This document shows positions 1 through 6,157 of a stretch of DNA of 6,157 nucleotides, in pieces. The position numbers were made by a program, and so were the translations under genes. How positions within the stretch are numbered: the stretch's first letter is position 1; every line of letters starts with the position of its first letter. This DNA comes from Acetobacteraceae bacterium. Lineage in GTDB: Bacteria > Pseudomonadota > Alphaproteobacteria > Acetobacterales > Acetobacteraceae. The stretch lies in NCBI GenBank assembly GCA_019689515.1, contig JADGHI010000248.1:1-6157 (forward strand), in the 5' to 3' direction. The notes beneath the pieces are model-generated. The model was given only the letters and a program-made list of their open reading frames with translations, had not been told where the DNA came from and ran no database searches.

Positions 1-1293
1 ATAGCAGACCGCTGGCGGCCCGGCCAGTTCGCGCAGCCAGGCGAGGCAGGTTTCGCGGCCGGCGACGCAGCCTCCCGCCAGCCACCGGTCGCGCACCGCC
101 CGGATCAGCGCCCCGACCCGCGGCCCCTCCGGCACGCCGAGCGCGAGCACATCGGCCCCGGCCAGCGGAAACACCGGCACCGGCGTCGCCGCGGCCCGCG
201 CGCGGTCGGCGGCGCGGTCGCGGCCATCCTGCGCCTCCGCCAGCCAGAGCGCGTCCACCGCATCCGCGCCGCGCAGCGCCCGCAGGCGGCGCAGATCGTC
301 GTCGTCGAGCCCCGGCTCCGGCAGCGCCTCGCCGCCATTCACCAGCAGACGCGCGAGCCGGTCGCGCTCCTCGCCCGACATCCGCAGCCGCGCGGCGAGC
401 GTGCCGATCCGCCGCGGCGAGCCCTCGCCCACCAGCACCGCGAGCCGCAGCACCGGATCGGGAGGCAGGCCGGCGGCGACGAGGCGCCGCAGCGCGGGCA
501 GGCGCGGCGCCGTGCCATCGCCGCCCTCCATCGCCTCCGGCAGCACCGCGCCGAGCACGCCGGTTTCCGCCATCAGCTCCAGCGCGTCGCCCGGGTCCGG
601 CGCCTCCAGCAGGCGCTTCAGCTCCATCCACACCCGCTCGGCCGAGAGCCGCGCGAGCCCCGGCACCGCCGCGCGGATCGCCGCCACCGCCGCCGGGTCC
701 GGCTCGCCGCGCCCGTAGCGCGCGTGGAAGCGGAAGAAGCGCAGCGCGCGCAGGTAGTCCTCGGCGAGCCGCGTCGCCGGGTCGCCGACGAAGCGCACGA
801 CGCCGCGCGCGAGGTCCTCCCGCCCGCCGAAGTAGTCCCAGAGATCGCCCTCCGCGGAGAGCGACATGGCGTTGATGGTGAAGTCCCGCCGCGCCGCGTC
901 CGCGCGCCAGTCCGTCGTCCACTCCACCGTGGCGTGGCGCCCGTCGGTGGCAACGTCGCGGCGCAGGCTCGTCACCTCCACCGGCTGCCGGTCGAGCACC
1001 GCCGTCACCGTGCCGTGCGCAAGGCCGGTCTCGAACACCTTCAGCCCCGCTTCGCGCAGCCGTTCCGCCACTGTCTCGGGCGGCAGGGGCGCGGCGACGT
1101 CCACGTCGTGCACCGCGCGCCCGGCCAGCGCGTCGCGCACGCAGCCGCCGACCGCCCGCGCGCCGGGCAGCGCGGCCAGCACCGCGCGGGGCGTCGGCCA
1201 GGCGAGGAACTCCGGCGGCGGCACGATCCGCCCGTGCGGTGGATCGTCCTGCGGCGGCGGAGGGGGTGGCAGCGACGCCCGGCCGCCGTCCAC
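1..1293 (-). CDS. cca: CCA tRNA nucleotidyltransferase (class II, partial at 3' end)
   Basis: This enzyme adds or repairs the CCA 3' end of tRNAs from CTP and ATP in the cytoplasm. The 431 codons seen carry the class II nucleotidyltransferase motifs in order: GGCVRDALAGR at residues 49-59, the metal-binding DVD at 63-65, RRDFTINAM at 135-143, then a motif block at 168-193 with FVGDPATR and EDYLRALRFFRFHARYG. An RNA-binding helix follows with AERVWMELKRLL. The frame is open to base 1, so the stop lies outside; family length suggests only a few residues are missing. I chose the GTG at 1293-1291 because it overlaps the stop of the upstream gene (TAGTG), a typical coupled junction. A GTG at 1224-1222 is the alternative and would remove a proline-rich leader (six prolines at residues 9-14) that precedes the conserved domain. 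It is the last gene of the minus-strand operon in this window. Function is secure; the start is not. Confidence 0.93.
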   Translation of the reverse strand, partial: MDGGRASLPPPPPPQDDPPHGRIVPPPEFLAWPTPRAVLAALPGARAVGGCVRDALAGRAVHDVDVAAPLPPETVAERLREAGLKVFETGLAHGTVTAVLDRQPVEVTSLRRDVATDGRHATVEWTTDWRADAARRDFTINAMSLSAEGDLWDYFGGREDLARGVVRFVGDPATRLAEDYLRALRFFRFHARYGRGEPDPAAVAAIRAAVPGLARLSAERVWMELKRLLEAPDPGDALELMAETGVLGAVLPEAMEGGDGTAPRLPALRRLVAAGLPPDPVLRLAVLVGEGSPRRIGTLAARLRMSGEERDRLARLLVNGGEALPEPGLDDDDLRRLRALRGADAVDALWLAEAQDGRDRAADRARAAATPVPVFPLAGADVLALGVPEGPRVGALIRAVRDRWLAGGCVAGRETCLAWLRELAGPPAVCY

Positions 1294-1649
1294 TACCGCG
1301 GCCCCGGCGCGATGGGGGTAGCGGGGTCCGCCCGGTGGGTCAGGGGACGCCGCTGCGGGTCGGGCTGCTGGCGGGCCGCGGGCGTCACCGCGGCGCGCTC
1401 CGACTCGGCATGTCCGGGCACGATCTCCTCGCCCGCGCCGGTCCAGCGCGGGGCGACATAGGCGGCCGCGCTCTGGTCCGCGCTGCGCGACAGCCCGTAC
1501 CAGACCGCCCCGCCGATGCCGGCCGCCACGGCGAGGCCCGCCACCACGAGGACGGCCGTTGACGGCTCGGCCGTGGGATAGGCGCGCCGCCACAGCCAGA
1601 AGGTCGCGAAGGGCAGCAGGAACAGCAGCAGCTCGATCAGATAGGGCAC
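1293..1649 (-). CDS. Small inner-membrane protein, DUF6111-like
   Basis: This 118-residue protein has no known biochemical function. It has two hydrophobic helices, at about residues 3-20 and 30-52, with the first starting right at the N terminus. A polar, proline- and arginine-rich C-terminal tail of about 65 residues follows. The segment AAAYVAPRWTGAGEEIVPG (about 61-79) resembles the short conserved tail motif I associate with DUF6111 proteins, which in alphaproteobacteria commonly sit between a Nudix hydrolase and the CCA-adding enzyme, as here. The start is a GTG at 1649-1647 with a weak GGA-type ribosome site 7-8 nt upstream; an ATG at 1666-1664 is out of frame. The stop TAG overlaps the GTG start of cca by one base, so the two are probably translationally coupled. 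The family call comes from remembered similarity and context; the membrane topology is visible directly. Confidence 0.8.
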   Translation of the reverse strand: MPYLIELLLFLLPFATFWLWRRAYPTAEPSTAVLVVAGLAVAAGIGGAVWYGLSRSADQSAAAYVAPRWTGAGEEIVPGHAESERAAVTPAARQQPDPQRRPLTHRADPATPIAPGPR

Positions 1650-1710
1650 GATCGCCGTCCACTCATGCCCGGCCGCCGCGCCGACAGGCTGCCGCCGGAC
1701 CGGGAGAATG

Positions 1711-2307
1711 TCATGCCCGCAGCACGCGCGCGAGGTTGACCAGCATCGCCGCGGTCGCTCCCCAGATGTTGTGGCGGGGATGCGGCCAGACCCAGAACTC
1801 CCGCGTCCGGCCGCGGAACTCCGACCGCTCGCGCCGCGGCGCCTCGGGGTCGAGGATCGTGGCCAGGGGATACTCGAAGGCCAGTTCCACCTCCGCCGGA
1901 TCGGGCGTGATCGTCAGGGGCGGCGGCACCAGCCCGACCACCGGTGTCACCCGGAAGCCGGTGCCGGTGAGGTGCACGGGCAGCCGGCCGACGATCTCCG
2001 GAAGGCGGGGGTCGAGTCCGACCTCCTCCGCCGCCTCGCGCAGCGCCGCCGCTTCCGGGGTCTCGCCGGGCTCGATCCGCCCGCCGGGGAAGGCGACCTG
2101 GCCGGAATGGGAGTTGAGATGCGCGGCGCGCAGGGTGAGCAGCACGGTCGGCCGCTCGGGATGGATCACGATCGGCACCAGGACGGCGGCCTCGCGCAGC
2201 CGCCCCTCTGCCGCCAGGGCGGGGTCGAGCAGGTCGCTCTGCGTTGGTGCCGCCCGCGCCAGCGCCTCGGCGTCGCGCAGGCGCGCGATGATCTCCGACC
2301 GCGTCAT
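1711..2307 (-). CDS. CoA pyrophosphatase (Nudix hydrolase, NudL/YeaB type)
   Basis: This predicted cytoplasmic enzyme of 198 residues hydrolyses CoA, oxidised CoA or acyl-CoA to 3',5'-ADP and a phosphopantetheine product, using divalent metal. The Nudix box is complete: G76, E82, R90, E91, E94, E95 and G97 fit GX5EX7REUXEEXGU. It is preceded by the CoA-specific NuCoA signature, read here as LLTLRAAHLNSHSGQVAFPG starting at residue 56. The C-terminal HNIWGATA (179-186) is also typical of this subgroup. Length and motif spacing match the family. The ATG at 2307-2305 follows a G-rich stretch rather than a clear Shine-Dalgarno. It lies 48 nt downstream of the DUF1285 stop and 61 nt upstream of the DUF6111 start, consistent with one transcript. 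I am confident of the family; the exact CoA substrate is inferred from the signature alone. Confidence 0.93.
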   Translation of the reverse strand: MTRSEIIARLRDAEALARAAPTQSDLLDPALAAEGRLREAAVLVPIVIHPERPTVLLTLRAAHLNSHSGQVAFPGGRIEPGETPEAAALREAAEEVGLDPRLPEIVGRLPVHLTGTGFRVTPVVGLVPPPLTITPDPAEVELAFEYPLATILDPEAPRRERSEFRGRTREFWVWPHPRHNIWGATAAMLVNLARVLRA

Positions 2308-2355
2308 GCCCCCATCGTCCCGAACCGGCCGGCTCCCCCTGCTGCAGGCACCGCG

Positions 2356-3024
2356 CTAGGGCGCGGCGGCGCCGGCGGCGCGACCTGTCGGCCTGCTCTC
2401 GGCGGTTCCGGCCGTCTCGCACGACGGGGGCACCTCGTCGATCGGGAAGAACACGCCCTCGCTCCAGACGCCGAGCACCTCGCGCCCGTCGGCGAGGCGC
2501 TCCTGCCGGGCGTGGGCGATCATCTCGTAATAGACGGAGCGGCTGATCCGCGCCTCGAGGCCCGGGCGGACGGTGACGTAGGGGCGCGGCTCGCGGCTGC
2601 GCGGATCGATCTCGACGCGGATCGGATGGTCCGCATCGGCGGTGACCATCTCGTCGAGATTGGTGCGGAAGGTGAGGCAGGGGCGCCCGTCGCACTCGCG
2701 CCACCACATCTCGACGGCGACGAAGGGCGCGTCCTCGACCTCGACGCGGCCGCGCTCGGCGGGCGTCTCGAGAACGTAGGAGCCGTCCGCCTCGCGCCGC
2801 AGGACGGAGGCGAAGAGGCAGACCAGCTCCTTCCGGTGGATCGGGCTGCCGCGGTAGTGCCAGGTGCCGTCGCGGGCGATGCGGATGGCGAGGGCGCCGT
2901 GGTCGTGCTTCCGCCGCGGCGGCCCCTGCCGCACCGCGGGTGTGTTGGGTGATCTCGCGGCGACGACGGGCGGGGTCATGGCCTGCTGCCGCTCCGTGGC
3001 CCTGGTCGTTGCGCCGTCATTCAT
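2356..3024 (-). CDS. DUF1285 domain-containing protein
   Basis: This is a conserved proteobacterial protein of unknown biochemical function, 222 residues, with no signal peptide or membrane helix, so probably cytoplasmic. A polar, apparently disordered leader of about 40 residues precedes the DUF1285 core at roughly 45-197. The core shows IRIARDGTWHYRGSPIHRKE near its start, then ETPAERGRVEVEDAPFVAVE, then TFRTNLDEMV. A loose, small-residue tail follows. I chose the ATG at 3024-3022 because GGAG at 3034-3031 lies 6 nt upstream, the best ribosome site in the window. An in-frame ATG at 3051-3049 would add nine residues but has no such site. It is the first gene of the minus-strand operon and is divergent from moxR. 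The family call is by recognition; any link to CoA or tRNA metabolism is only guilt by association. Confidence 0.88.
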   Translation of the reverse strand: MNDGATTRATERQQAMTPPVVAARSPNTPAVRQGPPRRKHDHGALAIRIARDGTWHYRGSPIHRKELVCLFASVLRREADGSYVLETPAERGRVEVEDAPFVAVEMWWRECDGRPCLTFRTNLDEMVTADADHPIRVEIDPRSREPRPYVTVRPGLEARISRSVYYEMIAHARQERLADGREVLGVWSEGVFFPIDEVPPSCETAGTAESRPTGRAAGAAAP

Positions 3025-3030
3025 CGCTTT

Positions 3031-3034
3031 CTCC
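3031..3034 (-). promoter_or_regulatory. Shine-Dalgarno of the DUF1285 gene
   Basis: GGAG followed by AAAGCG and then ATG gives a 6-nt spacer. This site decides the start at 3024 over the in-frame ATG at 3051. Confidence 0.7.
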
Positions 3035-3152
3035 GCGTGGCCGAGAGTCATAGGCTGCCGCGCCCTCGCACGATGGTTGCCGGCCGCGCCGGGAACCCGT
3101 CGTCACCCTGTCCCTTGGGGCGTCACCCCCCGGCGACGCCGAGGCCAATATA

Positions 3153-3157
3153 GGGAG
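3153..3157 (+). promoter_or_regulatory. Probable ribosome binding site of moxR
   Basis: GGGAG lies 10 nt before the ATG at 3168. The motif is reasonable but the spacing is slightly long. No other in-frame start with a better site is nearby. Confidence 0.5.
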
Positions 3158-3167
3158 TGAGCCTGGT

Positions 3168-4189
<1,022 letters not shown>

Positions 4190-4193
<4 letters not shown>

Positions 4194-4303
4194 TCCCGCC
4201 GCGCCGCCCTTCGCCTCGGCCGCCGTCCGGCGGGCGCAGGCGCGGGCGCGTCCCCCGGCAGGTGCCGCTCCGCCGCCGACGCAGGACGGGGGCGGTCCGT
4301 TGA
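4190..4303 (+). other. 37-codon ORF bridging moxR and the DUF58 gene; possible frame-disrupted N terminus
   Basis: An ATG at 4190 overlaps the moxR stop (ATGA) and is preceded at 8 nt by AAGGGG (4176-4181), a fair ribosome site. It reads 37 codons of arginine- and proline-rich sequence (MIPPRRPSPRPPSGG at the start) and stops at TGA 4301-4303, which overlaps the TTG start of the DUF58 gene (TTGA). It lies in a different frame from the DUF58 body. It may be a short coupling ORF, or the true N terminus of the DUF58 protein separated from the body by a one-base deletion, either real or a base-calling error. I do not claim it makes a functional peptide. Confidence 0.35.
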
Positions 4304-5178
4304 GCGGCGCCGCCTCCTCGCGCACCGCCACCCACGCCGAGGCGCTGGGCGCCACGCTCCCGCCGCTCGTCGTCGCGGCGGAGCGGGTCGCCGCGGCGGG
4401 CATGCCGGGCGGGCCCCGCCGCCCGCGCGCCGGCACCGGCGATGCCTTCTGGCAGTTCCGGCCCTTCGTCCAGGGCGATCCGTCGAGCCGCGTGGACTGG
4501 CGGCAGAGCGCCAAGTCCGATCGCCTCTTCGTGCGCGAGACGGAGTGGGAGGCGGCGCAGACCGTCGCCCTCTGGCGCGAGCCCGGGGAGTCGATGCAGT
4601 GGCGCTCCCACCTCGCATCCGTGACGAAACGGGAGCGGGCCGAATTGCTGCTGCTCGCCCTCGCCGCGCTGCTGCTGCGCGGCGGCGAGCGCGTCCGGCT
4701 GCTGCCCAGCCCCGGCCGCCGCAGCTTCGCCGGACGCGGGGCGCTTGTCTCGCTCGCCGAAGCGCTGACCCGGCACGACGCGCCGGCGGAGGACGTGGCG
4801 ATGCCGCGTCATGCCCGCGTGGTGCTGTTCGGCGATTTCCTGGCGCCGCTGGAGGAGGTGCGCCGCACCGTCTCCGCCCTCGCCGCGCGGCCGGTGCGGG
4901 GGCATCTGGTGCAGGTTCTCGACCCGGCCGAGGAGACCCTGCCCTATGCCGGGCGCATCCGCTTCGAGGGGCCCGCCGCCATGCGGGTGGGGGAGGAGCC
5001 GGTGCTGGTGCCGCGCGTCGAAGGGGTCCGCGCGCTCTACGCCGAGCGGCTGGCGCAGCATCGGGCCGGGCTCGCCTCCATCGCCGCGGCGGCGGGCTGG
5101 ACCTTCGCCGTCCACCACACCGACCAGCCGCCGGAGGCGGCGCTGCTGGGATTGTGGCTGGCGCTCGCGCCGCAATGA
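4300..5178 (+). CDS. DUF58 domain-containing protein (MoxR partner)
   Basis: DUF58 proteins have a von Willebrand A-like fold and are the usual partners of MoxR ATPases. This one is 292 residues from the TTG. The hallmark block is clear: GTGDAFWQFRPFVQGDPSSR (45-64), VDWRQSAKSDRLFVRE (65-80), then a strand ending in LWREPGESM (91-99). In many relatives that strand carries a metal-site DxSxS; here it reads E94-P-G96-E-S98, so the site looks degenerate. A hydrophobic helix with RERAELLLLALAALLLRGGE (111-130) follows. The start is uncertain: TTG 4300 is the only start codon in this frame after the TGA at 4174-4176, its ribosome site is poor, and the frame reads on openly upstream to 4177. A frame change from the ATG at 4190 is a real alternative. 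The body is certain, the N terminus is not. Confidence 0.88.
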   Translation: MSGAASSRTATHAEALGATLPPLVVAAERVAAAGMPGGPRRPRAGTGDAFWQFRPFVQGDPSSRVDWRQSAKSDRLFVRETEWEAAQTVALWREPGESMQWRSHLASVTKRERAELLLLALAALLLRGGERVRLLPSPGRRSFAGRGALVSLAEALTRHDAPAEDVAMPRHARVVLFGDFLAPLEEVRRTVSALAARPVRGHLVQVLDPAEETLPYAGRIRFEGPAAMRVGEEPVLVPRVEGVRALYAERLAQHRAGLASIAAAAGWTFAVHHTDQPPEAALLGLWLALAPQ

Positions 5179-5327
5179 TGAACCCCGAATACCCCGGCGC
5201 CGTTTGAGCCGCGCGCGGGGAGATTTGGGAGAGGTAGCCCGCGCAGAGGGGCGTGCATTCCGCGGTGCGCGCCCTACATGCCGTCCATACCCGTACCCCT
5301 CGGCCCTGGTGGCCGGTCAATCGGGCG

Positions 5328-5359
5328 CCCCCCTGGCGGAAGCGCTTGGGCCAGGCGGG
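5328..5359. repeat. 32-bp imperfect palindrome (operator- or hairpin-like)
   Basis: Pairing about a centre at 5343.5, 13 of 16 positions match. The outer arms are CCC (5328-5330) with GGG (5357-5359), then CCTGGC (5332-5337) with GCCAGG (5350-5355), and the core is AAGCGCTT (5340-5347). Mismatches are one C/C and two G/G positions. As RNA, the CCTGGC/GCCAGG stem would close a 12-nt loop. Confidence 0.6.
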
Positions 5360-5361
5360 AC

Positions 5362-5389
5362 CGCAACGACACCGATCGGTGCGCAACGA
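5362..5389. repeat. 12-bp perfect palindrome between 8-bp direct repeats
   Basis: CGCAACGA (5362-5369) is followed immediately by CACCGATCGGTG (5370-5381), a perfect palindrome, and then by a second exact CGCAACGA (5382-5389). The three parts abut with no extra base, and the direct repeats sit exactly 20 bp apart. This has the look of a protein-binding site; function is inferred. Confidence 0.6.
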
Positions 5390-5391
5390 AC

Positions 5392-5416
5392 GCGCGGCGC
5401 CCGGTCCCCGCCGCGC
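5392..5416. repeat. GC-only 8-bp stem-loop
   Basis: GCGCGGCG (5392-5399) pairs perfectly with CGCCGCGC (5409-5416) around a 9-nt loop. Only two T residues follow on the plus strand, so it is not a standard intrinsic terminator, though it could slow polymerase or protect an RNA end. Confidence 0.5.
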
Positions 5417-5438
5417 TTCCGGGCTCGTGGGCGCGTAA

Positions 5439-5484
5439 CGGTATGCGAAATGCGAGAGGCGATGCGGTATGCTTGAGGCGATGC
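5439..5484. repeat. Degenerate tandem direct repeat just upstream of the DUF4159 gene
   Basis: CGGTATGC occurs at 5439-5446 and 5465-5472, and GAGGCGATGC at 5456-5465 and 5475-5484. Together they form two copies of one unit: about 26 bp, then a shorter copy of about 20 bp. The second copy ends 13 nt before the ATG at 5498. Confidence 0.55.
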
Positions 5485-5497
5485 ACCGCTCCTCCCG

Positions 5498-6157
5498 ATG
5501 CTCTCCCTAGGCCCCGTCGCCTTCGCGGCCCCGTGGCTGCTGCTCGCGCTGCCGGCCCTGCCGCTGCTGTGGTGGCTGCTGCGCGTCACCCCGCCGGCGC
5601 CACGGCGGCAGGTCTTCCCGCCGATCCGCCTGCTGCGCGACCTCCCGGCCGCCGAGCAGACCCCCGCACGCACGCCCTGGTGGCTGCTGGCGCTGCGCCT
5701 TCTGGCCGCGGCGCTGGTGGTGCTCGGGCTCGCCCGGCCGGTGCTGGGACCGAATGCCGGCGGCGTCGGAACGGCCGGCGGGGTGCCGCTGCTGGTCGTG
5801 GTGGATGACGGCTGGGCCGCGGCGCCGGACTGGCCCGCCCGCATGGCGGCTGCCACCGCCGCGGTGGAGCGCGCCGGGCGCGAGGGCCGCCGCGCCGCGC
5901 TGCTCGTCACCGCCGCCTCCGAGACCGGCGAGCCGCCGGCCGCGACCGGCCTGATGCCGGCCGAGGAGCTGCGCGCCCGCCTTGCCGCCCTGCGGCCGAA
6001 ACCCTGGCCGCCGGACCGCGCCGCGGCGCTCGAGGCCCTGCGGCGCTTCCGCGACGCCCATCCGGGCGGCTTCGAGAGCCTGCTCGTCGCCGACGGCGTC
6101 GAGCATGCCGCGGCGGGCGCGCCGGCGGGCTTCGCTCCCCTCGCCGCCGCGCTCGCC
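5498..6157 (+). CDS. DUF4159-type membrane protein, N-terminal part (BatA-like double-helix domain)
   Basis: The first 220 residues are present and the gene runs off the window; complete relatives in alphaproteobacteria are large, around 900 residues, with a DUF4159 domain further on. The N terminus is the double-transmembrane module seen in Bat-type proteins: helix 1 at about 8-30 (with APWLLLALPALPLLWWLLRV), a cytoplasmic loop with PRRQVFPPIRLLRDL at 36-49, and helix 2 at about 61-80. A von Willebrand A-like domain begins at about 97 with PLLVVVDDGWAAA, where DDGW takes the place of a canonical DxSxS. It probably forms an inner-membrane complex served by the MoxR ATPase with the DUF58 protein. 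ATG 5498 is the only start in frame after TGA 5474-5476. It has no clear Shine-Dalgarno; the 7 nt before the start region read TCCTCCC instead. Family is confident, partners are inferred from context. Confidence 0.9.
   Translation, partial: MLSLGPVAFAAPWLLLALPALPLLWWLLRVTPPAPRRQVFPPIRLLRDLPAAEQTPARTPWWLLALRLLAAALVVLGLARPVLGPNAGGVGTAGGVPLLVVVDDGWAAAPDWPARMAAATAAVERAGREGRRAALLVTAASETGEPPAATGLMPAEELRARLAALRPKPWPPDRAAALEALRRFRDAHPGGFESLLVADGVEHAAAGAPAGFAPLAAALA

Larger units (their letters stand above)
3025..3167. promoter_or_regulatory. Divergent intergenic region between the two operons
   Basis: These 143 bp separate the DUF1285 start from the moxR start and must carry promoters for both directions, unless one operon is read from further away. 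I could not place a convincing -35/-10 pair in either direction. The only AT-rich patch is AATATA at 3147-3152, just before the moxR ribosome site, so a -10 there would leave a very short leader. CGTCACCC occurs at 3101-3108 and again at 3121-3128, exactly 20 bp apart. GGCGTC (3119-3124) and GACGCC (3135-3140) form a 6-bp inverted repeat with a 10-nt loop. Promoter function is inferred from geometry only. Confidence 0.5.
5179..5497. other. 319-bp spacer between the DUF58 and DUF4159 genes, rich in symmetric elements
   Basis: No convincing gene lies here. By hand count it is about 71% GC, still high. It holds a micro-ORF at its left edge, then in order a 32-bp imperfect dyad, a palindrome between direct repeats, a GC-only stem-loop, and a degenerate direct repeat that ends just before the next start. 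A 61-codon GTG ORF (5253-5438) is open but arginine-rich, with many A/T third positions, and I do not believe it codes. I see no tRNA, no riboswitch I recognise, and no T-tract terminator. Confidence 0.7.

Noticed and set aside
1650..1710. A regulatory element in the gap between the Nudix and DUF6111 genes
   Set aside because: Only 61 nt, no repeat, terminator or promoter-like motif seen.
1708..2952. A 414-codon plus-strand open frame
   Set aside because: It lies opposite the Nudix and DUF1285 genes, both of which have intact family motifs; its own translation resembles no domain.
5209..5244. Palindrome CCGCGCGCGG (5209-5218) and the GCGCGGG/CCCGCGC pair (5213-5219, 5238-5244)
   Set aside because: Simple CG alternation is common by chance at this composition; the 18-nt loop makes the pair unremarkable.
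5253..5438. A 61-codon GTG ORF in the spacer
   Set aside because: Arginine- and proline-rich, about a quarter of third positions are A/T against a much stronger G/C bias in real genes here, and it spans the palindromic elements.
5179..5497. A tRNA gene or known riboswitch in the spacer
   Set aside because: No T-loop consensus or cloverleaf arms on either strand, and no riboswitch core that I recognise.
5278..5808. A 176-codon plus-strand ORF crossing into the DUF4159 gene
   Set aside because: Wrong frame for the membrane protein; the overlapping frame has clear transmembrane helices and family motifs.

Overview
This is about 6.2 kb of ordinary chromosomal DNA from a very GC-rich bacterium, most likely an alphaproteobacterium and plausibly one of the Acetobacteraceae (Roseomonas-like). 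The assignment rests on base composition, on protein sequence, and on gene order: DUF1285 - CoA pyrophosphatase - DUF6111 - CCA-adding enzyme, next to a divergent MoxR - DUF58 - DUF4159 operon, is a familiar alphaproteobacterial arrangement. I see no transposase, phage gene, CRISPR array, rRNA or tRNA.

The left half (1-3024) is a minus-strand operon. In transcription order it holds a DUF1285 protein (2356-3024), a CoA-pyrophosphatase-type Nudix hydrolase (1711-2307), a small two-helix membrane protein of the DUF6111 type (1293-1649), and the CCA tRNA nucleotidyltransferase (from 1293 leftward, running off the window). Gaps are 48 and 61 nt, then a 1-nt stop/start overlap. The two recognised enzymes are housekeeping: one hydrolyses CoA derivatives and one matures tRNA 3' ends.

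The right half (3168-6157) is a plus-strand operon: a MoxR-family AAA+ ATPase (3168-4193), a DUF58 protein (about 4300-5178), and the start of a DUF4159-type membrane protein (5498 to the window end). These families normally work together at the inner membrane as an ATPase plus von Willebrand A-like partners, probably in folding or metal insertion of client proteins. The 143-bp gap between the divergent operons must carry the promoters of both.

Two places depart from the usual layout. First, the MoxR/DUF58 junction holds a 37-codon ORF whose start overlaps the moxR stop (ATGA) and whose stop overlaps a TTG start of the DUF58 gene (TTGA). This is either an unusual coupling arrangement or a sign of a one-base frame disruption. 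Second, DUF58 and DUF4159, normally tightly packed, are separated by a 319-bp spacer with several clean symmetric elements: a 32-bp dyad, a 12-bp perfect palindrome between 8-bp direct repeats, a GC-only hairpin, and a degenerate direct repeat just before the next start. I found no new multi-gene system; the spacer is the part most likely to hold something undescribed.
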